This document shows, one piece after another, positions 1 through 6,672 of a stretch of DNA of 8,038 bases. Positions within the stretch are counted from its first letter, which is position 1; the number at the start of each line of letters is the position of its first letter. The translations under genes were made by a program, and so were the position numbers. The notes beneath the pieces were generated by a model, which ran no database searches, was not told the origin of the DNA, and saw nothing but the letters and a program-made list of their open reading frames with translations. This DNA is from Pseudomonadota bacterium (GTDB lineage: Bacteria > Pseudomonadota > Alphaproteobacteria > Acetobacterales > Acetobacteraceae). The DNA is taken from assembly GCA_021785335.1 (NCBI GenBank), contig JAJYFW010000064.1, positions 1 through 8,038 on the forward strand. Reading direction: 5' to 3'.

Positions 1-281
1 AGGCCGGGGTCGATCTCGCGGCGGGGCTCGCGGCACTGGCCGAGCGGGGTGTCACGCGGGTGCTGGCCGAGGGCGGCGCGGGGCTCGCGGCGGGGCTGCT
101 GCGCGCGGGGCTCGCTGACCGGCTGGCATGGTTCCACGCCCCCGCGGTGATGGGCGGCGACGGTTTCCCGGCCTCGGCGCCGCTCGGCACCGAGGTGCTG
201 GCCGCCATGCCCCGCTTCGTGCGCGAACGCGCTTCCCCCCTTGGAGACGACATGCTCACCGAATTCCGGCGCGCCGCCTGA
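1..281 (+). CDS. ribD: RibD C-terminal reductase domain (5'-partial)
   Basis: This is the last ~92 codons of a gene that starts before the window; the reading frame begins at base 3 and ends at the TGA 279-281. The protein fits the C-terminal domain of bifunctional RibD, which reduces the ribosyl-aminopyrimidine intermediate with NADPH after the N-terminal deaminase has acted. Visible family signatures are the segment RVLAEGGAGLAAGLL (the EGGA turn), the GLADRL stretch, APAVMGGDG, and a terminal LGDDML. The deaminase half with its zinc motif lies outside the window. The stop codon overlaps the start of riboflavin synthase by one base (TGATG), supporting operon membership. I see no Shine-Dalgarno at that junction, so coupling is likely. 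The identity as RibD rather than a stand-alone RibD_C reductase is inferred from the rib context. Confidence 0.9.
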   Translation, partial: AGVDLAAGLAALAERGVTRVLAEGGAGLAAGLLRAGLADRLAWFHAPAVMGGDGFPASAPLGTEVLAAMPRFVRERASPLGDDMLTEFRRAA

Positions 282-877
282 TGTTCACCGGCATCATCAC
301 AGCGCTCGGCACCGTGCGCGCCGTCACCCCGATCGGCGGCGGGCACGACATGCGCGTCGAGATCGCGACGCCCTGGCAGGATGTCGCGACCATCCCGACC
401 GGTGCCTCCATCGCCTGTTCCGGCTGCTGCCTCACCGCCGTCGCCGTCGATGCGACGGGCTTTGCCGCGGAGGTCTCCGCGGAGACGCTGTCGCGCACCA
501 CGCTCGGCGCCTGGCGTGTGGGCACGCGCGTCAACCTGGAGCGCTCGTTGCGGATGGGTGACGAACTCGGCGGGCACATCGTCTCCGGCCACGTGGACGG
601 CGTGGGGGAGGCGGTGGAGGCGGTGGCGGACGAGGGCTCGACGCGCTGGCGGTTCCGCGTGCCGCCGGAGCTTGCACGCTTCATCGCGGTCAAGGGCAGT
701 GTCGCGGTGGACGGGGTCTCGCTCACCGTCAACGCGGCGGACGACGATGGTTTCGCCGTCAACGTCATTCCGCACACCGCGTCCGTGACCGGATTCGGCA
801 CGCTGCGGCCGGGCGAGCGCGTGAATATCGAAATCGACATGCTGGCGCGCTACGTCGCGCGCATGATGGGACGGTGA
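281..877 (+). CDS. ribE: Riboflavin synthase alpha chain
   Basis: This 198-residue protein is the last enzyme of riboflavin synthesis. It dismutates two molecules of 6,7-dimethyl-8-ribityllumazine to riboflavin and the pyrimidinedione precursor. The start is fixed by the family hallmark MFTGII at the very N-terminus, where Phe2 and Thr3 contribute to the active site. Two homologous lumazine-binding barrels are visible. Barrel one has GASIACSGCCLT (residues 41-52) and RTTLGAWRVGTRVNLE. Barrel two begins after GGHIVSGHVDG (97-107) and has VDGVSLTVN (143-151) and GERVNIEID (178-186). Cys49/Cys50 and His99/His104 match the conserved cysteine and histidines of the family. Length is normal. An open frame continues upstream to 128, but that stretch lies within ribD and does not resemble this family. 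The next gene follows after 7 bases, and its Shine-Dalgarno contains this gene's TGA. This gene is called ribC in E. coli. Confidence 0.97.
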   Translation: MFTGIITALGTVRAVTPIGGGHDMRVEIATPWQDVATIPTGASIACSGCCLTAVAVDATGFAAEVSAETLSRTTLGAWRVGTRVNLERSLRMGDELGGHIVSGHVDGVGEAVEAVADEGSTRWRFRVPPELARFIAVKGSVAVDGVSLTVNAADDDGFAVNVIPHTASVTGFGTLRPGERVNIEIDMLARYVARMMGR

Positions 878-879
878 GG
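873..879 (+). promoter_or_regulatory. Shine-Dalgarno of the ribB-type gene, containing the ribE stop
   Basis: The sequence GGTGAGG lies 5 bases before the ATG at 885. The ribE stop TGA (875-877) sits inside it, so terminating ribosomes are placed at the next start. It is a good match to the anti-Shine-Dalgarno and supports ATG 885 as the start. Confidence 0.6.
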
Positions 880-884
880 CCGAC

Positions 885-2006
885 ATGAACACGAAGCTGG
901 TGCGCAGCCTTTCCGACTATCTCGCCTCCGCCGAGGAGCTGATCGAGGAGGCGCGGCAGGGCCGCATGTTCATCCTCGTCGACGACGAGGACCGCGAGAA
1001 CGAGGGCGACCTTGTCGTCCCCGCGCAATTCGCGACGCCGGACGCGATCAACTTCATGGCCAGGCACGCACGCGGGCTGATCTGCCTCGCCCTCACCCGG
1101 CATCGCGTGGAGCAGCTGCACCTGCCGCTGATGAGTTCATCGAACGGCGCGCGCCACCAGACCGCCTTCACCGTCTCGATCGAGGCGCGCGAGGGGGTGA
1201 CGACGGGCATCTCGGCGCACGACCGCGCGCACACGGTCGCGGTCGCCATCAACCCGGAATGCGGGCCGAACGACATCGTCACGCCCGGCCACGTGTTTCC
1301 GCTGATGGCGCGCGAGGGCGGTGCGCTCGTGCGCGCCGGCCATACCGAGGCCGCGGTGGACATCGCGCGGCTCGCTGGCCTCAACCCCGCCGGCGTGATC
1401 TGCGAGATCATGAACGACGACGGCAGCATGGCGCGGCTGCCGGACCTCGTTGCCTTCGCGCAACGCCAGGGACTCAAGATCGGCACCATCGCCGACCTCA
1501 TCGCCTATCGCCGCCGCACCGAGAAGCTGGTCCGCCTGGTGCAGGAGGGCAGGCTGGAGCACGAGATCGGCGGCGCCTGGCGTCTCTATGTCTATGCCTC
1601 GACCGTCGATGACCATGCGGAACATCTCGTGCTGGTGCGCGGGGATCTCGCGGCACCGGCGCCGGCGCTGGTGCGCATGCACGCGATCGACCTCGTGGGC
1701 GACCTCGTCGGCAGTTCGATGCACACCAAGATCGCGGGGGCGATGAGGATGATCGCGGCGGAGGGCAGGGGGGCGGTGGTGATCCTGCGCGACGGCAGCC
1801 CCGCCGCGCTGTCCGAGCGCGTGCGCCTGCTCGACGGTGCCGAGCGCCCGCCGCGGCACCTGCGCAGCTACGGCATCGGCGCGCAGATCCTGCTCGATCT
1901 CGGGGTGAAGGAAATGGTGCTCCTCACCAGCACGCCGCGCACCATCGTGGGGCTCGAGGGCTACGGGCTCAAGGTCGTGGACCAGCGCCCGATCGAGGCG
2001 GCGTGA
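885..2006 (+). CDS. ribB: 3,4-dihydroxy-2-butanone 4-phosphate synthase with degenerate GTP cyclohydrolase II-like domain (RibBX type)
   Basis: This is a 373-residue fusion. Residues ~10-212 are a complete DHBP synthase, which converts ribulose 5-phosphate to the four-carbon unit used by lumazine synthase plus formate. Visible motifs are the acidic loop DDEDRENEGD (33-42), TPGHVFPL (133-140), GHTEA (152-156) and the catalytic-type Glu174 in CEIMNDDG. Residues ~213-373 have the GTP cyclohydrolase II fold signature (VRMH, GAQILLDLG, LLTSTP, GLEGYGL). However, the three zinc cysteines are replaced by Asp269, His280 and Lys282, and the catalytic REGRG stretch is replaced by RDGSPA (302-307). The second domain is therefore very unlikely to open GTP. 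This matches the RibBX variants known from Proteobacteria. A separate ribA is expected elsewhere in the genome. The role of the tail is unknown; it could be structural or regulatory. Automatic annotation may wrongly call it RibBA. Confidence 0.95.
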   Translation: MNTKLVRSLSDYLASAEELIEEARQGRMFILVDDEDRENEGDLVVPAQFATPDAINFMARHARGLICLALTRHRVEQLHLPLMSSSNGARHQTAFTVSIEAREGVTTGISAHDRAHTVAVAINPECGPNDIVTPGHVFPLMAREGGALVRAGHTEAAVDIARLAGLNPAGVICEIMNDDGSMARLPDLVAFAQRQGLKIGTIADLIAYRRRTEKLVRLVQEGRLEHEIGGAWRLYVYASTVDDHAEHLVLVRGDLAAPAPALVRMHAIDLVGDLVGSSMHTKIAGAMRMIAAEGRGAVVILRDGSPAALSERVRLLDGAERPPRHLRSYGIGAQILLDLGVKEMVLLTSTPRTIVGLEGYGLKVVDQRPIEAA

Positions 2007-2008
2007 GG
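2004..2008 (+). promoter_or_regulatory. Shine-Dalgarno of ribH, containing the preceding stop
   Basis: TGAGG, of which TGA is the stop of the upstream gene, lies 8 bases before ATG 2017. It has the same TGAGGC context as the ribE/ribB junction, again linking termination to re-initiation. Confidence 0.5.
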
Positions 2009-2016
2009 CGCGGGCG

Positions 2017-2499
2017 ATGAGCACGAAGGATGCGCCGTTGCCGCGAGCGCCCAGGGTGGTCGGCGCGCTGCCGCGCGTGCTGGTGGTGCGCGCCCCCTAC
2101 TACAAGACCGTGGTCGATGGGCTGCGCGACGGTGCGCTGCGTATCCTTGCCGAGGCGGGTGCGGCGAGCGAGGTGATGGATGTCGCGGGTGCGCTGGAAC
2201 TCGCGGCCGCGATCGGCTTCGCGGTGCGTGGGCGCCAGCGCTTCGACGCCTATGTCGCGCTCGGCTGCGTGGTGAAGGGCGAGACGGATCATTACGAACA
2301 CGTCTGCCGCGAGGCGATGGCCGGGCTTACCTGGGTCGCGCTGCATCATTCGTTGTGCCTCGGCAACGGCCTGCTGACCGTGGCCACCGAGGCGCAGGCG
2401 CTCGCGCGCTCCGGTGCCGACGGCCACAACAAGGGTGCCGAGGCCGCGGTCGCCGCGCTGCAGCAGCTCGCGACGGCGCGCCTGGTGGGGGCCGCATGA
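2017..2499 (+). CDS. ribH: 6,7-dimethyl-8-ribityllumazine synthase
   Basis: This 160-residue lumazine synthase condenses the pyrimidine intermediate with DHBP to give lumazine, the substrate of RibE. The family normally forms pentamers or higher shells. The strongest evidence is ALGCVVKGETDHYEHV (81-96), which holds the phosphate-binding GET and the catalytic-type His92. LLTV (119-122), an Arg at 131 and the NKGAEAA segment (138-144) also fit. The N-terminal substrate-binding stretch is unusual: residues 25-29 read RAPYY where many relatives have an RF(N/Y) motif, and the normal VPGA(F/L)E(I/L)P loop reads VAGALELA (56-63), losing both prolines. This may be lineage variation. The start at ATG 2017 gives a normal length and has a Shine-Dalgarno around the upstream stop. 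It ends in an ATGA overlap with nusB. Confidence 0.95.
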   Translation: MSTKDAPLPRAPRVVGALPRVLVVRAPYYKTVVDGLRDGALRILAEAGAASEVMDVAGALELAAAIGFAVRGRQRFDAYVALGCVVKGETDHYEHVCREAMAGLTWVALHHSLCLGNGLLTVATEAQALARSGADGHNKGAEAAVAALQQLATARLVGAA

Positions 2500-2999
2500 G
2501 TGGCGAGACAGAAGCCAGGGCCGTGCGCCCGCGGCGGCGCACCGCGGCGCGCGCGGCGGCGGTGCAGGCGCTCTACCAGAGCGAGCAGGCCGGCATTTCC
2601 GCCGAGACGGTGATCGACGAGTTCGTCCGCCATCGCTTGGGCTCACCGCCCGGCGCGGGCGGATTCGATGAGGGGCGCGTGCCGGACGCGGACGTGGCGT
2701 TGTTCGCGCGCATCGTCCGTTCCGCGGCGCTGCACGGCGAGACGCTGGACAGGATGATCGCCGAAACACTCGCCGCCGACTGGCCGCTGGCGCGGCTCGA
2801 CCCCGTTCTGCGCGCGGTGCTGCGCGCCGGGGCGGCCGAGCTGCACGACGGCACCGGCGCCCCGGCCAAGGTGGTGATCAACGAATATCTCGACGTCGCG
2901 CACGGCTTCCTCTCGGGCGACGAGCCGGGCATGGCCAACGCGGTGCTGGAGAAGCTCGCGCGCCTGCTGCGGCCAGACGAGTTCGGCGCCGGCGCATAG
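2496..2999 (+). CDS. nusB: Transcription antitermination factor NusB
   Basis: This 167-residue helical protein partners with NusE (ribosomal protein S10) and boxA RNA in the antitermination complex that helps RNA polymerase finish rRNA operons. Family features are an Arg-rich N-terminus (RPRRRTAARAAAVQALYQ, 11-28), the hydrophobic core around DWPLARLDPVLRAVLRAGAAEL, the highly typical VVINEYLDVAHGF (126-138), and the end helix NAVLEKLA (148-155). The start ATG 2496 overlaps the ribH stop as ATGA, so translation is probably coupled. A longer open frame starting at 2355 lies within ribH and adds no family-like sequence. nusB directly after ribH is a common bacterial arrangement. A Gly/Pro-rich insert at about 49-60 is somewhat longer than in many homologues. 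Confidence 0.96.
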   Translation: MSGETEARAVRPRRRTAARAAAVQALYQSEQAGISAETVIDEFVRHRLGSPPGAGGFDEGRVPDADVALFARIVRSAALHGETLDRMIAETLAADWPLARLDPVLRAVLRAGAAELHDGTGAPAKVVINEYLDVAHGFLSGDEPGMANAVLEKLARLLRPDEFGAGA

Positions 3000-3000
3000 C

Positions 3001-3963
3001 GTGGAACTGCCGCTCGAGTTCCAGCGCATTGCGCGCCATTTCGCCCCGCTTGCCGGCGAGGGCGCGCTCGGCCTCACCGACGACGCGGCGGTGCTCGCCT
3101 CCATCCCCGGCCAGCTCGTGCTCTCCGCCGACGCCATGGTTGAGGGCGTGCATTTCCCGGTGGGCGAAGCGCCGGACCTGGTCGCCCGCAAGCTGCTGCG
3201 CACCAACCTCTCGGACCTCGCGGCGATGGGCGCGCGCCCGCTCGGCTACCTTCTCACCGTCGCCGTGCCGCGCAGCACCGACGAGGCCTGGTTCGCGGGC
3301 TTCGCGGCCGGGCTCGCGGCCGACCAGGCGGAGTTCGGCCTCAAGCTGCTCGGCGGCGATTCCACCTCCACGCCGGGGCCTGTCACGGTCTCGCTTACCA
3401 TCCTCGGCACCGCGCATGCCGTGCTGCGGCGCGCGGGCGCGCGCGACGGGGACGATGTCTGGGTCTCCGGCACCATCGGCGACGCGGCACTCGGGCTGCT
3501 CGCGTTGAGTGGCGAGGTGGCGGACCCGGACGGGTTCCTGGTCGGTCGCTACCGCCTGCCGCAGCCGCGGCTGGAGCTGGGGCGGCGCCTGGTCGGCATC
3601 GCGCACGCGGCGATGGATGTCTCGGACGGGCTGGTGCAGGACCTCGGCCATCTCTGCCGCGCGGCGGGGCTGGGCGCGGTGGTGGAGGCGGCGCTGGTGC
3701 CGGCCTCGCCGGCGGCGCGAGCGGCGGGGCCGGGGCATCTCGCGCGCCGGATCACCGGCGGGGACGACTACGAGCTGCTGTTTGCCGCCGCTCCCGGGGC
3801 GCTCGATGCGGTGGAGCGGGCGGCTTCGGCCTGCGGCACACCGGTCATGCGCGTCGGGCGCTTCCGCGCCGCGCCCGCCTGTGTGACGGTGCTCGATGAA
3901 CGGGGCGCCGAAATCGCGCTCGCACGGGGAGGGTGGAGCCATTTCGACGCGGCTGAACCGTAA
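3001..3963 (+). CDS. thiL: Thiamine-monophosphate kinase
   Basis: This 320-residue enzyme uses ATP to phosphorylate thiamine monophosphate to thiamine pyrophosphate, the active cofactor. It belongs to the PurM/AIR-synthase-like family. Motifs in order are TDDAAV (26-31), the metal-binding loop DAMVEGVHF (44-52), NLSDLAAMGA (69-78), GGD (118-120), MDVSDGL (205-211) and GGDDYELL (253-260). These cover the ATP and Mg sites and look intact, although the usual Gly before the first DD is Thr. The start is GTG 3001, one base after the nusB stop. It gives the expected N-terminus with the FxxIxxxF-type helix, and no ATG fits as well. No clear Shine-Dalgarno is seen, so expression probably depends on coupling to nusB. 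The 3' end may overlap the transporter gene by 68 bases. Confidence 0.96.
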   Translation: MELPLEFQRIARHFAPLAGEGALGLTDDAAVLASIPGQLVLSADAMVEGVHFPVGEAPDLVARKLLRTNLSDLAAMGARPLGYLLTVAVPRSTDEAWFAGFAAGLAADQAEFGLKLLGGDSTSTPGPVTVSLTILGTAHAVLRRAGARDGDDVWVSGTIGDAALGLLALSGEVADPDGFLVGRYRLPQPRLELGRRLVGIAHAAMDVSDGLVQDLGHLCRAAGLGAVVEAALVPASPAARAAGPGHLARRITGGDDYELLFAAAPGALDAVERAASACGTPVMRVGRFRAAPACVTVLDERGAEIALARGGWSHFDAAEP

Positions 3964-5119
3964 CGTCTGGCTGCTGTTCTGCTGCCAGGCCCTGATCCAG
4001 TCCTCGGCGGTCGGCCAGGTGGCGATGAGCGTGCTGATCGGCCACAAGCTGGCCGGCGACAAGAGCCTGGCGACGCTGCCCTACGCGATCCAGATGCTCT
4101 CCAGCATGCTCGCGGCGCTGCCCGCCGGCTACATCTTTTCGCGCTTCGGGCGCAAGGCGGGGTTCCGCGCCGGCGCCATCGCGGCCCTGGTCGCGGTGCT
4201 CACCTTCGCCTACGGCGTGTGGAAGCAGGATTTCTTCATCTACTGCCTGGGCAGCATCCCGATGGGGATCGGCTTCGGCATCGGCCAGCAATACCGTTTC
4301 GCCGCCGCCGAGGTCGCCTCCACGCAGGCGCATGCCCGCGCCGTCTCGCTGGTGATGGCCGGCGGCGTGATCGCGGCGATCCTCGGGCCCGAGATCGTCA
4401 TCAACACGAAACTTCTGCTGCCGCAGGCGCTGTTCCTCGCCACCTATCTCATCCTGCTGCTGCCGCCGCTGTTCGCGCTCGGCGTGCTGTGGGTGGTGGA
4501 CCTGCCGCCGCCGCCGCCGCGCGCGGCGAGCCCCGTCTCGCTCGGCACCATCGTCGCGCGGCCCATCTTCATCGTCGCGGTGATCGCCGGCCTCGTCGCC
4601 TACGGCTCGATGAACATCGTGATGGCGGCGGTGCCGCTGCAGATGCAGCTCTGCGGCTTCACCGTCGCGGCCAGCGTGCACGTCATCCAGCTGCACGCGA
4701 TCGCGATGTACGCGCCGGGCTTCTACACCGGCCGCGTGATCCAGCGCCTCGGCCACCATCTCTGCATCCTGATGGGCGGCGTCGTGACGCTGCTCTGCGC
4801 CGCGCTGTCGCTCGCCTCGCCGAGCTTCGCGCATTTCGCGATCGCGCTGATGCTGCTGGGGCTGGGCTGGAACCTGATGTTCACCTCGGCCTCGGCGCTG
4901 CTGGCGACGGGCTTCGCGGCGGGCGAGCGCGTGCGCGCGCAACTCGCGAACGACGTGGTGGTGTTCGGCACGGTGGCGTTGACCAGCCTCTCCTCCGGCG
5001 CGCTGTTCGCGGGGCTGGGCTGGGGTGTCATCAACGCCGCGGTGGTGCCGCCGGTGCTGGCGGCCATCGCCCTCGTGCTCTGGCACCGGGCGCAGGCGCG
5101 GCGCGTGGCGCTGGCGTAG
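3896..5119 (+). CDS. Major facilitator superfamily transporter, substrate unknown
   Basis: This membrane protein of up to 407 residues has about 12 hydrophobic segments. It shows an MFS motif-A-like loop, AGYIFSRFGRK (77-87), after the second segment, and a weaker copy, GFYTGRVIQRLG, in the second half. A central hydrophilic linker (about 201-216) carries five prolines in a row (204-208), which may slow translation unless EF-P helps. I do not recognise the substrate. Its place after thiL, with no room for its own promoter, suggests co-transcription with cofactor genes, but a vitamin substrate would be speculation. The start is uncertain. ATG 3896 overlaps thiL by 68 bases, lacks a clear ribosome site and adds ~15 residues that look like read-through of thiL sequence. 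A rare ATT at 3941 would give STRLNRNVWLL directly after the start and has a strong Shine-Dalgarno. The gene converges on comM. Confidence 0.88.
   Translation: MNGAPKSRSHGEGGAISTRLNRNVWLLFCCQALIQSSAVGQVAMSVLIGHKLAGDKSLATLPYAIQMLSSMLAALPAGYIFSRFGRKAGFRAGAIAALVAVLTFAYGVWKQDFFIYCLGSIPMGIGFGIGQQYRFAAAEVASTQAHARAVSLVMAGGVIAAILGPEIVINTKLLLPQALFLATYLILLLPPLFALGVLWVVDLPPPPPRAASPVSLGTIVARPIFIVAVIAGLVAYGSMNIVMAAVPLQMQLCGFTVAASVHVIQLHAIAMYAPGFYTGRVIQRLGHHLCILMGGVVTLLCAALSLASPSFAHFAIALMLLGLGWNLMFTSASALLATGFAAGERVRAQLANDVVVFGTVALTSLSSGALFAGLGWGVINAAVVPPVLAAIALVLWHRAQARRVALA
3926..3938 (+). promoter_or_regulatory. Strong Shine-Dalgarno-like purine tract inside the thiL 3' end
   Basis: GGGGAGGG (3926-3933), with core GGAGG at 3928-3932, followed by GGAG (3935-3938). 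From the core to the in-frame ATT at 3941 the spacer is 8 bases, which is ideal. It lies 28 bases inside the frame if translation starts at ATG 3896, so it argues for a downstream start of the transporter. Confidence 0.4.
4504..4520 (+). repeat. Short GCC/CCG trinucleotide tract
   Basis: About five and a half perfect GCC units encode the pentaproline (residues 204-208) in the middle linker of the MFS transporter. Length changes would add or remove prolines in frame, so it is not a phase-variation switch. It is probably a by-product of high GC and a flexible linker. Confidence 0.6.
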
Positions 5120-5136
5120 TCCTCGGCCCCGCCCGT

Positions 5137-6648
5137 TCAGGCAAGCGCCCGTCGCGCCGGCGCGCGATGGCGGTAGGCCAGCGCCTCGGCGACATGATGG
5201 CGGCGGATGGCGCTCTCGCCCGCGAGATCCGCGATGCTGCGCGCGACCCGGAGCGTGCGCGTGAAGCCGCGCGCGGAAAGGCGCAACCGGTCCGCGGCCT
5301 GCTCGGCCAGCGCGCGCGCGTCCGGCTCCGCCTCCAGGTCCCCTAGTTCCGCGACCGCGTTGCTCGCCGGCCCCTCATCGCCCCACCGCTCCCGCTGCGC
5401 CGCGTGCGCCGCGGCCACGCGCGCCGCGACGGCGGCGGAGGGCTCGCCCGCCGGCGCGCGCGACAGTTCCGCGGGCGGCACGGGGTCGACATCGATCGCG
5501 ATGTCGATACGGTCGAGCAACGGCCCGCTGATCCGCCCCTGGTATTCCTCGCCGCAGCGCGGCGCCTTGCTGCACGCGCGCGCGGCATCCGAGAGATATC
5601 CGCAGCGGCACGGGTTCATCGCGGCGACGAGCTGGAACCGCGCGGGGTAGGTGACGTGGGCGGCAGCACGCGCCACGGTGGTGCGCCCGGCCTCAAGCGG
5701 CTGGCGCAGCGCCTCCAGCGCCGCGCGGGGAAACTCCGGCAATTCGTCGAGGAACAGCACGCCGCGATGCGCGAGCGAGATCTCGCCCGGCCGCGCCCGC
5801 GCCCCACCGCCCACCAGCGCGGCCTGGCTCGCGCCGTGGTGCGGGTCGCGATAGGGCGGGCGGACGACGAGGCGGCCCTCCTCCAGCATGCCGGCGAGGG
5901 AATGGATCATGCTGACCTCCAGCGCCTCGCGCGCGGTGAGGTCGGGCAGCAGTCCGGGCAGGCGCGAGGCGAGCATGGACTTGCCGGCGCCGGGAGGGCC
6001 CACGAGCAGCATGTTGTGCCGCCCCGCCGCCGCGATCTCGAGCGCGCGGCGCGCCGTCTCCAGGCCGCGGATCTCGGTCATGTCGCGCACCGCCTCGGCC
6101 GCCGCGGCCTCGCCCGGCGTCGGCGGGTCGAGCACCTGCAGGCCGCGGAAATGATTCACCAGCGAAAGGAGCGCGGGGGCGGCCAGCACCTCGATGCGCC
6201 CGGCCCACGCCGCCTCCGCCCCCTGTCGCGCCGGGCAGACGAGGCCGAGGTCGCGCGCCGAGGCCGCGATCGCCGCCGGCAGCACGCCCGCCACGGGATT
6301 GATCGCGCCGTCGAGCGAAAGCTCGCCCAGCGCCGCGAACCCCGAGACTTCCTCCGCCGGAATCACGTCCATCGCCGCCAGCACCGCGAGCGCGATCGGC
6401 AGGTCGTAGTGGCTGCCTTCCTTCACCAGGTCGGCCGGGGCGAGGTTGATCAGCACGCGCTTGGGCGGCAGCGCGAGGCCCATCGCGATCAGCGCCGCGC
6501 GCACCCGCTCGCGCGCCTCCGTCACCGCCTTGTCGGCGAGGCCCACGATGAGGAAGGCGGGCAGGCCCGGCGCGATCTGCACCTGGATCTCGACCGGCAC
6601 CGCCTCGATGCCGGCGAAGGCGAAGGTCCGGACCCTTGCGATGGTCAT
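5137..6648 (-). CDS. comM: ComM/YifB family Mg-chelatase-like AAA+ ATPase
   Basis: This 503-residue protein has the three-part ComM layout. The N-terminal ChlI/Lon-protease-like domain (~1-165) begins with the typical ARVRTFAFAGIEAVPVEIQV. The AAA+ core has Walker A GPPGAGKS (217-224), Walker B VLFLDE (297-302) and the sensor/finger stretch GPLLDRIDI (375-383). The C-terminal Mg-chelatase-type lid contains SARGFTRTLRVARSIADL (~458-475). Four cysteines (347, 349, 359, 365) in the loop after NPCRCG match a conserved family cluster, possibly metal-binding. In Vibrio, ComM is a hexameric helicase that speeds branch migration when transformed DNA is integrated; related YifB proteins occur in bacteria not known to be competent. 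The start at 6648 fits the family N-terminus. The gene lies 24 bases downstream of the HDAC-family gene on the same strand, with no evident Shine-Dalgarno, and ends 17 bases from the convergent transporter gene. Confidence 0.96.
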   Translation of the reverse strand: MTIARVRTFAFAGIEAVPVEIQVQIAPGLPAFLIVGLADKAVTEARERVRAALIAMGLALPPKRVLINLAPADLVKEGSHYDLPIALAVLAAMDVIPAEEVSGFAALGELSLDGAINPVAGVLPAAIAASARDLGLVCPARQGAEAAWAGRIEVLAAPALLSLVNHFRGLQVLDPPTPGEAAAAEAVRDMTEIRGLETARRALEIAAAGRHNMLLVGPPGAGKSMLASRLPGLLPDLTAREALEVSMIHSLAGMLEEGRLVVRPPYRDPHHGASQAALVGGGARARPGEISLAHRGVLFLDELPEFPRAALEALRQPLEAGRTTVARAAAHVTYPARFQLVAAMNPCRCGYLSDAARACSKAPRCGEEYQGRISGPLLDRIDIAIDVDPVPPAELSRAPAGEPSAAVAARVAAAHAAQRERWGDEGPASNAVAELGDLEAEPDARALAEQAADRLRLSARGFTRTLRVARSIADLAGESAIRRHHVAEALAYRHRAPARRALA

Positions 6649-6672
6649 GGGGCGATCGTCATGAGGCGGCGG

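Noticed and set aside
2878..4062. A 394-codon minus-strand open frame across nusB, thiL and the transporter start
   Set aside because: It spans three genes with clear motifs on the other strand and has no recognisable domain.
3845..5086. A 413-codon open frame on the minus strand, antisense to the transporter
   Set aside because: Composition is His/Arg/Glu-rich without any family motif, a typical shadow of a GC-rich membrane protein gene.
5153..5164. Perfect 12-base palindrome CGCGCCGGCGCG near the comM 3' end
   Set aside because: It is inside the comM coding region and made only of G/C; such palindromes are expected by chance here.
5107..5185. Inverted repeat GGCGCTGGC (5107-5115) / GCCAGCGCC (5177-5185) across the convergent gene ends, considered as a terminator
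   Set aside because: The loop would be about 61 bases, both arms lie in coding sequence and there is no T-run. It is probably GC-rich coincidence.
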